Of a stretch of 64,000 nt of DNA, positions 25,797-36,940 are shown piece by piece (the stretch's first letter is position 1; each line of letters opens with the position of its first letter). The position numbers were made by a program, and so were the translations under genes. Origin of the DNA: Dioscorea cayenensis subsp. rotundata (Eukaryota; Streptophyta; Magnoliopsida; Dioscoreales; Dioscoreaceae); NCBI RefSeq assembly GCF_009730915.1, contig NC_052476.1:19201257-19265256 (forward strand). Direction: 5' to 3'. The notes under the pieces are model-generated. The model was given only the letters and a program-made list of their open reading frames with translations. It made no database searches and was not told the DNA's origin.

Positions 25797-26219
25797 ATGG
25801 TGAACCAAGAGAAATCGATAGAAATTAGTCTTTAATCGATAGCTGAAGAAGATGATCAGGATCGAGGGTTTGGCAGCGGGGAGAACGGCGTTGATGGTGG
25901 GGGCGTAGAGATGTAGCACCCGCAGAGGGCGCTGAGGGATCATGGGGTTGGAGGGGGGACGGAGGTGACCATGGTTGTGAGATCGGCGGCGATCAGCAAT
26001 GGCGGTGATGATGCTGGTGAAGAAGGTGACTAAGATGTGGGCCTAATCATGATTAATTACCCTCAATCATATATCGTATTAATTATTTTTATTAGATATA
26101 AATTAAATGTAATTTTGGAAAGATAATTAATTTTTTATTAAATTATGTGAAATAACTAATTTTCATGTAAGATTCGGTTATTTACGACAGATAAAAAAAA
26201 ACGGATGAAGTAATATATA

Positions 26220-26570
26220 AACTTAACTAATTATGGTATTAATAAATTTATATGTTTGTATTTTTAGCGCAGTATTTAATATAGTCTTAATAAATTATTA
26301 TATTTAAATTTTTAGCGTTATATTTAGTATAGTATTAATAAATTATTATGTTTATATTTCTTTGGCACAACATTTGGCATGATATTAATAAATTAATATA
26401 CACAATATTCATATATTATTATAATTGTATTTTTGGCAAGATATTTGGCATGGTCTTAATAAATTATTATATTTGTAATTTTAGTACGGTAGTAGTATAT
26501 TATTATATTTATATTTTTGTCACAATATTAATATACTATTATATTTATATTTTCGCAGGACTGTTTATAT
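26220..26570. repeat. Internal subterminal-like repeat array of the CACTA
   Basis: Six or more units of 'tttggcacaatatt' plus 'ttaataaattattatattt', very close to the right subterminal region (31976-32150) and in the same orientation, yet 5.7 kb inside the element. A 74-codon frame at 26348-26572 is repeat translation. Confidence 0.7.
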
Positions 26571-27242
26571 GAAAATTTTTTAATTCCAAATTCTATTAAA
26601 AATTTATTATTAAAATAAAATAATAATAATAAATTATAAAAAAAAGAGGGGGTTTGAAATTCAAAATAAATAAATAAATAAATAAATTAGATAAGAATTT
26701 GAAATTTTTGAATTTAAATGTTTTGAAAAAAGTCTCCGGGAAGTTGAGGATTTTTTTGGGGAGGTTGAGGATTTCAAAAAGAAAAAAAGAGAGAAGGTTT
26801 TTCTTTTTGAAAAAAAGGGAGAGAAGGAGAGCCGGAAGGGCGGTGAAGAAAAAAATAGAAAGGAAGGGAGGAGACTAGAAAAAAAGAGAGAATTTTTGAA
26901 GAAAAGTGAGAAGAAGAAAGAGAAAGAGAGCCAAGGAGTTCGGAAGAGGTTGATCTGCTAGAAGAAGAGGTACTGCATTTTTCTGGTAAAAATAAAAAAA
27001 TAGATGCAATAATAATAAACCATATTTTTCCATGAAGAACATGATGCCCCCATGCCGTTACATACACCGGCCCTCTTTCGATGATCTTTTGTGAAATTGA
27101 GCATGTACGTTACGATATTTCATGCCATGACGCTTTCCTCATCGATTAAAAAGCGATAATAACTGATGGGTCCCATACGCCCATGATTTTCTTTTCAAAA
27201 AAACTCGATGAATGCATGCACGTTGATGTTCTTAATAATGCG
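26571..27242. other. Purine-rich and unassigned DNA within the CACTA
   Basis: 26640-26960 is strongly purine-biased on the plus strand (runs of 'gagagaagg'). From 26960 to 27242 it is ordinary AT-rich sequence. No gene is recognised; the 97-codon minus frame at 27067 is the complement of the purine tract. Confidence 0.5.
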
Positions 27243-28300
27243 CAGTGGCGGAACCAGGGGGCGAGCGGGGCTTTAGCCCTCGGCTCCGGTGAGGTTGCTT
27301 TCCGGCAGCCATGAAGTTGGGGTTTTTATTTATATAATATTGTTATATAATATTTTGTTTGTAATTAATTGTCATATGATATCAATGTGCTTGAGTGGTT
27401 GGTGGGAGTTTGGTGATTATAGCCAACCTAGGTTCAAATCCCATGGGTTGCAATGTTGAGTTTTTATACTTTCATTAAAAACAAGTTTTTTTATTTTCAA
27501 AAAATTGCTGAAATTTAAAATTTTAAAAAAAATTAACAAAAAAATTAAATTGATAATGAGACATTGAAATTTCATTTATTAATATTATTTATAAATTTTT
27601 TGCAATGTTAGGTTTTTGATAATTTTACTAACTAAAAATAAGTTTTTTATATTTTCAAAAAGTTGCTAAAATTTTAATAAATTTAAAGAAATAATTACAT
27701 TGATAATGAGGAATTGAAATTTTTAATAAAAAATTATGAATAATATTAATAAAATTTATAAAAATAATTTAATGATTTTAAAGAAATTAAATTGATAATG
27801 TGTTGAAGTGTTAAGTTTTTTTATACTTTTACTGATTAACAAGTTTTTTTATTTTCAAAAAGTTACCAAAATTTTAAATTTTATATAAATTTAAGACAAA
27901 AATTAACTTGATAATGTGGCATTCAAATTTCAATTTTTCAATAAAAGTTTCTGAATAATATTAATAAAATTTATAAAAACAATTTATTAATTTTAAAAAA
28001 TTAAGTTGATAATGTGGCATGGCAAGTATAAATTAGTTATTCTAATATAATAATATACATGTTAGAGTAAATGAATGATTGTTTAGTTGTCTAGTTAAAT
28101 ATAGTTATTTTTTTTAGTCAGGTACACCATGACAACGATAGTAGTTCAAATTATAGTTAATGTTTTTTTTTCACTATATGTATATTCAAATTGTAGTAAT
28201 ATTATTGAACTATTTTTACTGTAGATAATTATTTTATTTGATAATTTTTTTACACTCTAGCTTTAGCCCCCCCTACCAGTAAGTTCTGGTTCCGCCACTG
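27243..28300. mobile_element. hAT element (1058 bp) nested in the CACTA
   Basis: Perfect 15-bp TIRs CAGTGGCGGAACCAG. The flanking 8-bp duplications ATAATGCG (27235-27242) and ATAATGCA (28301-28308) differ at one base. TIR and TSD length fit hAT (Tip100-like). There is no transposase; the interior is AT-rich with repeats of 'aagttttttattttcaaaa'. Confidence 0.88.
27386..27441 (+). ncRNA. tRNA-like A-box/B-box segment inside the hAT
   Basis: 'tgcttgagtggttgg' resembles a pol III A box and 'ggttcaaatcc' is a near-perfect B box about 35 bp later. A closing acceptor stem is not evident, so this is a tRNA-derived relic rather than a tRNA gene. Confidence 0.35.
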
Positions 28301-28649
28301 ATAATGCATGTACATATTTTAGCATGAATTTTTATATATGCATACATATAATTTTCATGCATTTAAAGAGAAGTGGATGCACGTAGATGCATTTGCCTGG
28401 ATTCCTTTCTCTTTCTAAAAAAAATATACATATAATTCCGTTTCATGCATGTGTATACATGCATTATCATGAATCTCTCTCTAAATAAAAAATATATATA
28501 TATATATCATTGTTTTCCATGCATTCAAGGAGAAATACATGCACGTGCATGCATGAGCTTGAGTTCTCTTCTCTCTCTCTCGTTCATGCTCTCTTTCTCT
28601 CTCTCCCATTTCATCAAATACCTTGAGAATTAGTTTTTGTTCCCTGGTT

Positions 28650-29640
28650 TCAACGGGCTACTTTCCCGGCTGTGCCGAGTTCTCCGTCATGACCCGCAGC
28701 TCCGTCACCGCCGTTGTACCCAACCAGCTCCAGAAGTCCAATTCCTTCAGCGACATTGATCATCCGGTCGGCGGCCACTACAGCCTTCTGCACTTGCGGT
28801 GGAGATCTTTTCAAAGCCGATCTGTTCTGGTGAGATCGAGACAGAGTTTGATGGCTGCGAAGCTCTTGCTTGATAACAAGTAGCTAAATTTGGTCCTCCG
28901 GAGTGTGGAAGATCGGCCGAAGATTGCTTGGAAGGTGTTTGATTGGGTTTCGGAGAAGCAAAAAAAGAAGGTGTTTGATTGGGTTTCGGAGAAGCAAAAA
29001 AATCGCTTTAATATTTTTTTCCGATGGACTGAGAAGAAGCCATCACTTAGAGTGGATGGTTCTGTTTACAATGCACTGGCAAGGGTTTGTGGTAGAGAGG
29101 ATTGCATCGATGAATTTTTAGGTGCTCCAAAAGAATAAAAAAAGAAATTGGCGAATGAAGGATTTGGGATGGAAAAAGAAAAACGTATGTGAAGGATTCT
29201 GATAGGTTTTACAAGAGGAAGATGATTGTAGAAGCTATAGAGTTGTTTGAGTTTGCAATGCATGGTTCAGAGAAGCCTCAGGATAGTGATTTGTTGCTCT
29301 TTCTGAAGAAAATTGCTGTTAGTAAAGAGTTAGATATGGGTTTGATATTTAGAGCTGTCAGGACTTATAATGAGAAGGCAGGTCACTCTATAAAAGCATC
29401 AGTTTTCAGTAGAGTTCTTAAATCACTGGCCAGTGTGAGGAAGTTGGGAGATTGCGATGAGGTTTTATTATTGTTGTGTTCATCAATTCAAAGTATTGCA
29501 AGGCTCGTAAACTGGATAAGGCATTGTCTCTCTTGTATGAAATAATGGAAATAAGAGGTGCTGCACACATAGACACTTCAGCTGACGTGTTGGGGAGCGG
29601 CTATCGGCACGATAACAAAGTTGGTACTACCACTGGAATT
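28650..29640 (+). pseudogene. Captured pentatricopeptide-repeat (PPR) gene fragment
   Basis: A GC-richer plus-strand block with PPR-protein features: RSVEDRPKIAWKVFDWV, FFRWTEKKPSLRVDGSVYNA, LARVCGREDCIDEF, then KMIVEAIELFEFAMHG and KLDKALSLLYEIME. PPR proteins bind organellar RNA; the order matches an N-terminal region leading into repeats. The frame is broken by a stop at about 28881, a 36-bp in-frame tandem duplication (28931-29002), a stop or shift near 29138 and another near 29540. It fades into purine-rich repeat after 29640. No intron is seen, as is usual for PPR genes. It lies inside the CACTA, so it is a captured, decayed copy. Confidence 0.75.
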
Positions 29641-30080
29641 TCTGTAAAAAAAAAAGAGTACAAAAAAAAGAGAAGGAAAATTACGGATGAAAAAAATATA
29701 CGAAAGGTGAGGAAAAAAGTGAGAGAGAAAGTAAAAAAAGTGAAGAGTGAGTAAAAAAAAGAGAGAAGGAAAAAATATGGAAAAAATGAAGGGTGAATTT
29801 AAAAAAAGAGAGAAGGAAAAAATATGGAAAAAATGAAGGGTGAATTTAAAAAAAAGAGATAAGGAAAAAAAATATGAAAAAATGAAGGGTGAATTTAAAA
29901 AGAGAGAAGGAAAAAAATATGGAAAAAAATGGAAGGATGAGTTGAAAAAAAGAGAATAAAAAAATATGGAAAAAAATGGAAGGGTGAGTAAAATGAGAGA
30001 AGAAAGGAAAAATATGGGAAAAATGAAAGGATGGGTTAAAAAGAGTAAAAATGAGGAAAAAAAGTAAAGGATGAATTTGA
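29640..30080. repeat. Purine-rich ~48-bp minisatellite
   Basis: About six to eight units built from 'agagagaaggaaaaaatatg' and 'gaaaaaatgaagggtgaatt'. Almost no pyrimidines occur on the plus strand. Confidence 0.85.
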
Positions 30081-30129
30081 GTGGGGGTATTTTGGTAATT
30101 TTTTTCTTCTGAAGCTTCCTCTAGAAAAA

Positions 30130-30730
30130 AATCCTATGAAATTTCTCTAATTCCACCTCGACTTTCTTGGGAGTAACGAGACTTTTTCATAAAATTTTCT
30201 AATTCCACCTTGAGCCTTGGCTTTCTTGGGATGTGAGAAAATTTTTCACAAAAATTTTCTCTAATTCCACCTCGAGCTTTGAGCTTTCTTGGGAGTAACG
30301 AGAAAATTTTCATATTTTCTCTAATTCCACCATGAAGCCTTGGCTCTCTTGGGATAACGAGAAAATTTTCATATTTTTCTCTAATTCCACCTTGAGCTTT
30401 GGCTTTCTTGGGGTAACGAGAGAAATTTTTCATATTTTCTCTAATTCCACCTTGAGCTTTGGCTTTTCTTGGGGTAACGAGAAATTTTTCACGATTTCTC
30501 TCATTCCACCTTGAAGCCTTGGCTTTCTTGGGGTAACGAGAAATTTTTCATGAAATTTCTCTCATTCCACCTTGAAGTCTTGACTTCCTTGGGGTATCGA
30601 GAAATTTTCTATAAATTTCTCTCATTCTACCTTGAAGTCTCGATTTTCTAGTGGTAACGAGAAATTTTTCATAATTTCTCTAATTCCACCTTGAAGTCTT
30701 GACACTTTTGGGGTAAAGAGAAATTTTTTT
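30130..30730. repeat. ~60-bp minisatellite, about ten units
   Basis: Unit: 'tttctctaattccacc', 'ttgagctttggctttcttgg', 'ggtaacgagaaattttt'. Copies drift in length (about 52-63 bp) and sequence. Frames on both strands here are repeat translations. Confidence 0.9.
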
Positions 30731-30739
30731 TCATAAAAA

Positions 30740-31160
30740 AATCAAACCCTTTCTTCAAGCTCACTTTGAGGTCTTTTGACACTCATTGGAGTAAAAAAGT
30801 GAAATGAAAAGAAAAGTAAAAAAAAAATTCCTTGAAGTGATAAAAAAAAAAATGAAAAAGTTCACAAAAAAATATCTCTCATCAACACTTATAAAAAAAG
30901 AGAAAAGTTGACAAAGATTTCTTGAAGCTCACTTGGAGGTCTTTTGATACCCGTTGGAGTGAAAAGAGATGCAATGAAAAGTAAAAAAAAAATCTTTTCT
31001 TGAAATGAAAGGAAGAATAGAAATGAAAATTTCACAGAGAAAAAAATGATGATGAATGAAAAAAAAAGGAATGAAAAATTTTTCGTAATGCTTCTCGTCA
31101 ACACTCATCGGAAAAAGTTGAGTTGAGCAAAGATTTTTTCTTCTAAGCCCATCAGTGAAG
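30740..31160. repeat. Two to three ~180-bp degenerate repeats
   Basis: Blocks starting 'cttgaagctcacttggaggt' then 'ttttgatacccgttggagtg' recur at about 30755 and 30922, with a partial third near 31140. A-rich spacers lie between them. Confidence 0.7.
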
Positions 31161-31975
31161 TCTCTTTCAATGAGTAAGAGGTCCATTTTAAAAATCAAGT
31201 CAAAATTATCAAGTTAATGACCCTAACCATGTTTAAAGGTCACGACTTAAAAAGAATCAAATGGTCAAGGCTCAAAAGCATTGAAGAGCTAAAAACCTAA
31301 ATGCATCGCTGTAAACGACAAATCGCACTGAAGTTTTAAAAGCACCAAGAAGGCAAAGACTTGAGGAGTTTCACAAGTCAAGGAGCTGGAGATTTTCTAG
31401 CAAGAAAGAGCCAAAAGTCTTCAGCGATAAAAAGAAGCAAAAAGTGACCAAGTAGGCAACTCGTAAATGTAGAGTGGCTGCAGCTTGGACTAAGCTATGT
31501 TTCAAGACACAAACCCACATAAAAAAAAAGAAATTGAGGAGAGCTACATCCACAAAGCTAAAAGGATCTTCTGACACACTTTCAGTATAGGAGTTAAGAG
31601 CGCCAGCTAAAAATAAATTTTGAAGGGCATGATAGAAATAACTCTTTCTAAAAAAAATCTCTTGTTAAGCTCTCTTAGAGAATAGCTCTCTTCTTTTGTA
31701 TTCTTGTCTATGATCATGTATTCGCATGCATCTTTGAAATTAAATATAAAAAAATTATCATGTTTATTCGATTTACTTCTCATTCACACTTGTCTTAATC
31801 GGAGGTTCTCATGACATTGATGCGTGTAATTAATATTAGGGGCTTGCCCCTATGGGAGTTATGCACCCGCAATCATCCGAAAATATAAAAAATTAAATTT
31901 TGATTTGTGATCCATGCTTTTCAACCGGTCATACCCTAATTAAAGGCCGGGTGGAAAGAAAGGAGCCCACAAGGA
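31161..31975. other. Unassigned CACTA interior
   Basis: No domain or repeat family recognised. Short frames only. Weak resemblance to a processed 3' UTR-like region around 31680. Confidence 0.4.
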
Positions 31976-32258
31976 CATTTGGCACAGTATTGATATATTA
32001 TTATATTTGGGTTTTTGGCACAGTATTTGGCACGATAGTAATAAATTAATTTTTTTAAAAAATATGTTTGGCACTGTTGTGTAAAATTATTGAATTTGTA
32101 TATTTGGCATGGTATTTGGTACGGAATTAAGAAAATATTTTAAAAAAATTATATATTTGACATGGTTTATAAATTTTGAGTCAAATGTTGTGACAAATTT
32201 GTCACAATTTTTTTCCTTGCCAATTTTTCCATGGTGATATAGGATTTTTCTTGTAGTG
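31976..32258. repeat. Right subterminal repeats and TIR of the CACTA
   Basis: Repeats of 'tttggcacagtatttggcac' and related forms lead into the inverted TIR ending CTTGTAGTG at 32258. Confidence 0.8.
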
Positions 32259-32508
32259 TACCAACAACCAAGAACATAATTAAGTGAATTATCATGGTGA
32301 ATATATTTATTACATATACACTTTAATTAATGTATAGAGCCATAAGTAAACAAATATTATTTTAAATGCTGACTACAAATCTGTTAGGTTAGGTGTATAT
32401 TAAAATTCAACCTCCATGCACATATAGTAATGCTCAATCACTCAACTATGGCAAAAGTTTCAATATAAATCATGAGCAACCCTTGGATTCCTTAAATTGA
32501 GGAGATTC

Positions 32509-32549
<41 letters not shown>

Positions 32550-32874
32550 CCACTATCTCATATTATTTTATGCTCACATGATCCTGATGATTTTTTTTAA
32601 ATGAAGGTAAATTAGAACTTCAGTTAAAACAAATTAATTAAGCACATTTGCAAACGTACCAGAAAGATTATAATTAATAGATAATTATATCAACTGAACA
32701 TCAAACAAAGCACAACTTGCAAACATGCATGCTCTCACAAAAGCATGCAACACGTCTGCTTATTTGTAACACAACATAGAGTAGCATGCATGCATACATA
32801 CATCTATACATACATATGTATATAAAGCTTATGAACTTGAGATGGTGTTATTAATTTGCAGGCCAAGGCTTAGC
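32259..32874. repeat. 3' flank of GLP-B (duplicated)
   Basis: Continues the unit-1 match at about 3072-3635. Contains a (TA)n run at about 32512-32545. The 3' UTR of GLP-B must lie here; no strong AATAAA was singled out. Confidence 0.7.
32512..32545. repeat. (TA)n microsatellite 3' of GLP-B
   Basis: About 16-17 TA units. The paralogous positions in units 1 and 4 are much shorter. Confidence 0.9.
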
Positions 32875-33688
32875 TTAGAGTATGTCAACTCCTAACACAT
32901 TATTAGCTCTTACAGCAGGATTAGGCCAAGTCTTAGCTTGAAGTTCGTCAACGGTTTCCTTGCTCAACTGGAATGACTTAGCAAGAAGATAATCATTAAT
33001 TGGAGGTGTTGCTCCAAACAGATTATTAGCATCTATGATCGCACCAGGATTTTGGCTGTTGAACACTACCAATGCAACTGCATGTGAATGGCCATAATTC
33101 ATATTAAAGTGGGTAAGACCTTGAGGGAATACGAAAACATCACCAGCAGATAAAACTTTCGAGTAGAGTGTATCATTGGGACTAGAGGAGACAAAACCAG
33201 CGTAAACAGTGCCTTCAAGAACAACAATGACTTCAGTAGCACGAGGATGAGTATGAGGAGGGTTAACTCCTCCAGGAGCATAGTCGATACGAACCAACGT
33301 AAGACCAAGAGTGTTCAATCCTGGGAGTTGAAATACTGATGCTGTAGTAAAATTAACACCAAGAGGATTCGTTGTGTTACCAGGCTTGTTCAAGCCAGAG
33401 AGAAGGAAATCCTCAGCTGTGACTGTTGTAGGGTTTTTGCACACAAACCCATTCACAAACACTGCATTGCATGCATGGTTGTGTTTGTTAGTATATATCA
33501 AGAATAGAAAATATCAACTTTAATTAATGATGTATATTGAAAAAGATGGTAAAATATAAGTAAATAATAATGCCTTGAGAAGTAAAATCAGCAACACAGA
33601 AGTCTTGTAGAGGACTTGGATCAAAAGCTAAGCAAAGAGATGAAGTTATTGCGAAGAATGCAAGAAAGATGGATTTTGCAGCTGTCAT
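32875..33688 (-). CDS. GLP-B: germin-like protein (cupin), intact, two exons
   Basis: The one apparently intact GLP. Exon 1 is 33688-33574 (38 codons plus 1 nt); exon 2 is 33461-32875 (TAA at 32877-32875); the 112-bp intron is removed in phase 1. The product has 233 aa, slightly longer than the usual 210-225. Residues 1-22 form a signal peptide (KSIFLAFFAITSSLCLAF). The mature part opens DPSPLQDFCVAD. Cys31 and Cys46 are the conserved disulphide pair. Box A near residues 103-122 supplies His108, His110 and Glu115. Box B near 145-160 supplies His156. These are the full Mn-binding cupin set. N-glycosylation sequons occur in exon 2 (NTT, NFT, NDT). By family it should be a secreted, apoplastic oligomer, commonly with superoxide dismutase activity; true oxalate oxidase activity is not implied. 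The ATG is the first after the TATA box. The intron has a GC donor (CAAG|GCATTA) and an AG acceptor. Confidence 0.92.
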
Positions 33689-33764
33689 TCTTCACAACTC
33701 TTGTTTGAATGTTAGGAGATGATGATGAGTAGTGGGATGGAGGATTTGGGATGGTGTTCATGGG

Positions 33765-33772
33765 TTTATATA
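33765..33772 (-). promoter_or_regulatory. GLP-B TATA box
   Basis: TATATAAA on the minus strand, 77-84 bp upstream of the ATG. It implies a 5' UTR of roughly 45-50 nt. The same motif is kept at the same place upstream of GLP-A (about 8760) and GLP-C (about 40195). Confidence 0.7.
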
Positions 33773-34743
33773 GTTCTTTTTGGAGGATTATTTATTTATT
33801 TATTTACTTTTAGAAAATGATAATAGCAACTTATTAAGTAATGGAACCTCTAAGGAAAAAGATTTCTTATTAAAAGGAAAAGTCATAAAAGTTACGAGGT
33901 TTATGTTAATTTGGTGAAATAACTTTTCAATTATTTTTTCGTTCATGGGCAATAACTTTTCAATTATTTTTTTGTTCATGGGCCAGAGATAATGATAAGC
34001 TAATTATTTTTTTTTGATCATCACATGCATGGATGTTTTTGCCTTCGGTATGCTTTAAAATACATCTAGTATGCTAATCTATTCTCCAATTATTGTTACT
34101 TAGGTAATAATAAGTAATTATTACTAATTTTTTATCATATAGTAAGCTTAATCTATTCTCCAACTGTGGTTTGAAATGATGATCAATCAACTATGACTTC
34201 TTTGGATTAAACTCTTTAATGGTCAGTTTAAAGCAATATCGGCTTATTATAAAAATAAACTAAAACACGTAACTTATGATGTTGATCTAGTTATTACATG
34301 GGCACCATGTAATTTATGATGTTGATATGATACTTACATATGTACACATAATTTTAGTGATATTGATCTAGATATTACATGTGTACTATGTAATTCATGA
34401 TGTTGATTTCATTAGTTATTACATGTACATGATGTTGATCCAGTTTTTACATCGTACACTTAACTTATGATGTTGATATAGTTATTATATGTGTGCCATG
34501 TAATTCATAGTAGTTATTACATGTGTACACATAATTCACGATGTTGATCTAGTTATTTCATGTATACCATGTAATTCATGATGTTGATCTACTTATTACA
34601 TATGTACATATTATTCATGATGTTGATCTAGTTATATGCATACCACACGTAATTCATGATGTTGATTTAATTATTACATGTATACACATAATTCATGATG
34701 TTGATCTTGTTATGAGCTTAAAGTTTGTTAACTTTGTACATGC

Positions 34744-34774
<31 letters not shown>

Positions 34775-35240
34775 ACAAAATATACCTATAACAAAATATC
34801 AAGTATGCTAAATTATATATATGGAAAGTATCATATACAAAGCATCTAACAGCAAACTTTGTTTTAATTTATTTCTTAAAATCATTGAATAACCATTAGA
34901 GTTGATAATGCGTCTTATCATGACTAAATCACATATAATTGAAAATATGACAAATAAATACATGCGTCAAATTTTTAAAAGTATGAAATTATTTCCTAAC
35001 TTCTATATATAGATATATTCATAGTCACTAAATATGACATCTTACCATTAATATGCATCTACATACTGAATATGGCATTTTACCAATTCAAATAACTATC
35101 TTAAGCTAATTAAGTTATCAATCATATTATGAAATGAAAAAGCTTTGTACATATTTGATATTTTATAAAATTAAAAAAGCTACTTCACCAAAAATACATT
35201 AATCTTGTTGGTGTTTCGTTTAATAGAAGAAAATCACACT
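33773..35240. repeat. GLP-B upstream flank with tandem repeats
   Basis: Homologous to 8770-9379, 10450-11160 and 40200-41000. Contains a ~38-bp tandem duplication at about 33917-33990 ('ataacttttcaattattttt' twice), the ~40-bp array at 34262-34725 and a (TA)n run at 34743-34769. No gene. Confidence 0.8.
34262..34725. repeat. ~40-bp tandem repeat array upstream of GLP-B
   Basis: About eleven units of 'ttcatgatgttgatctagtt' plus 'attacatgtgtacacataa', the best-preserved of the three arrays, starting about 570 bp from the ATG. Confidence 0.88.
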
Positions 35241-35798
35241 GCTCACCATCTCCTAATTAGTCTTTTGAGCAAGAGTTGTAAACAATAGTTATTGCAACTC
35301 ATACAATTATCTTTCTAGTATTTCTTACAATAACTTCAACTTTTATTCTATGTATATAATTAAATTCATATTTTGTATTATATTATTAACAAACATGAGT
35401 ATGAATGCAATAGTGTCTGTGAATGGGTCTGTTAGATTAGATAAGAATTAATAATATGGTTGATTAAAGAAATTGAGAGATGTGTGATCACTTAATTCAA
35501 GCACAATAGTTAGGGAACTACTTATGTTTGTTTACGAAATAAACAACTATGTAGTTCCATCTATATAAATATTTTTTAAAATATAATTAAAAATTTGTTT
35601 TGGATGAAGTTCATAAATTATATATATCAATGGGATTTTATATTTGAACTCAGTGCAAATGTTATTTGATAGTTGTAAAAAAAAAAAAAACTATCAACCA
35701 ATTAAAAAATTACGAGATTTAATGTTTCATCACTTGAACTTAATCCAAAGAATTAGGCTGCTTCATTAAATATCTATAAAAATATGTTAATTTATGAA

Positions 35799-35844
<46 letters not shown>

Positions 35845-36905
35845 GATCATGTATTAAATTAATTATTCATGAATTATCCACAAATTTACCCGTATATTCA
35901 ATAGATTTTTCATCCTATTTAAAATTCAAATTAAAGATTTGAGAGTTTTCAATCATATATATATATATATATAACTTAAACAATATTTGATTGGTTCTTG
36001 ACTTGAATTAATAATCTTGAAATTATTGCATGTCCTTAATCAGGTGAGAAATCAGCTCATTTACTTTAGACTTTTATTCCCTCATTTATATTGTTTTCTT
36101 AGAATACATGTACGTAAATCTAGTAATTAGAAATTCAATATATATATATATAATATGCACACACACACATCATTATCGGCCAATTTTATGTAAATATCAT
36201 GTTGTTAATTATTTTATGATATATTCAAGGGTCAGAGTGAATAAATTCTTAAATAGATCGTTTTTTTAATAGATTTTCACAACTTATATAATATATTTAC
36301 TTCAATAAATTCATTTAAATTTGAGAATTTTCATCATATTTTCCATCAATTAATGGATTGTCAAAAGCCATGCATGTTGTTCTTCAATTTTGAAATATGA
36401 ATGTTGAGAAGATAATGTAAATATTGATGGTTAAGATATTTGTTATATATCATTTATAAATAGTTTTTTAGACTTAATTCAAGTTTCATAAACCCATGCA
36501 TTATAAAAAAAAAAGGATCATTAAGAAGGAATATTTAATAGTGCAAGTGCATATCCTGATGATCTCTATCCTGTGAAATTACATTTTATGAAATGAAAGT
36601 CTTCAAGATTAACTATATAAATTACTAAAGAAGTTTTCCAATTTTTAATGTGATTTTAATAATTATTATTTCACTTAGGCATGAGAAATAGTAAGAACAG
36701 AAGTTTACATGAATTTTTTTTTTCCATTTTTCACTACTTTAAATATTTGCATTTAATGAAATGAATTAGTTTGATATTAAAATATCTCCAATTTAATGTA
36801 ATTTCGGACTTGGAGAAGCAAGCAAATTTTTATAAAAATAAAAAAATAAAAAAGGTGATTTAATATGCACATGTTTTAATATATTTTATTTAAAATTAAA
36901 ACTAT

Positions 36906-36940
<35 letters not shown>

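Larger units (their letters stand above)
20405..32258. mobile_element. 11.85-kb non-autonomous CACTA (En/Spm) element carrying host gene fragments
   Basis: The left end is CACTACAAGAAAAAT and the right end is its exact reverse complement, a 15-bp TIR. The flanks are TAC on both sides (20402-20404, 32259-32261). The empty site is seen in unit 1 at about 3071 ('atcataccaacaacc'), which has a single TAC. Subterminal arrays of TTGGCAC/GTGCCAA motifs lie inside both ends. I find no TNPD or TNPA transposase-like frame. The interior holds a Tourist-like MITE (21321-22093), minus-strand exons of at least three genes (22.4-25.8 kb), a hAT element (27243-28300), a plus-strand PPR fragment (28.65-29.6 kb) and three minisatellite blocks. 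All the captured coding parts inspected are broken or partial. Confidence 0.93.

Noticed and set aside
25382..25835. Plus-strand frames of 119 and 125 codons
   Set aside because: Antisense to the VPS2-like captured fragment; composition is low-complexity and no motif fits.
30134..30514. Frames on both strands with repeated peptide units
   Set aside because: Translations of the 60-bp minisatellite; the periodicity comes from the DNA repeat, not from a repeat protein.
30130..30730. Possible CRISPR-like array
   Set aside because: Regular ~60-bp spacing, but the whole unit is repeated without unique spacers, and this is plant nuclear DNA.
33099..33308. 69-codon minus-strand frame
   Set aside because: Alternative-frame shadow of GLP-B exon 2.
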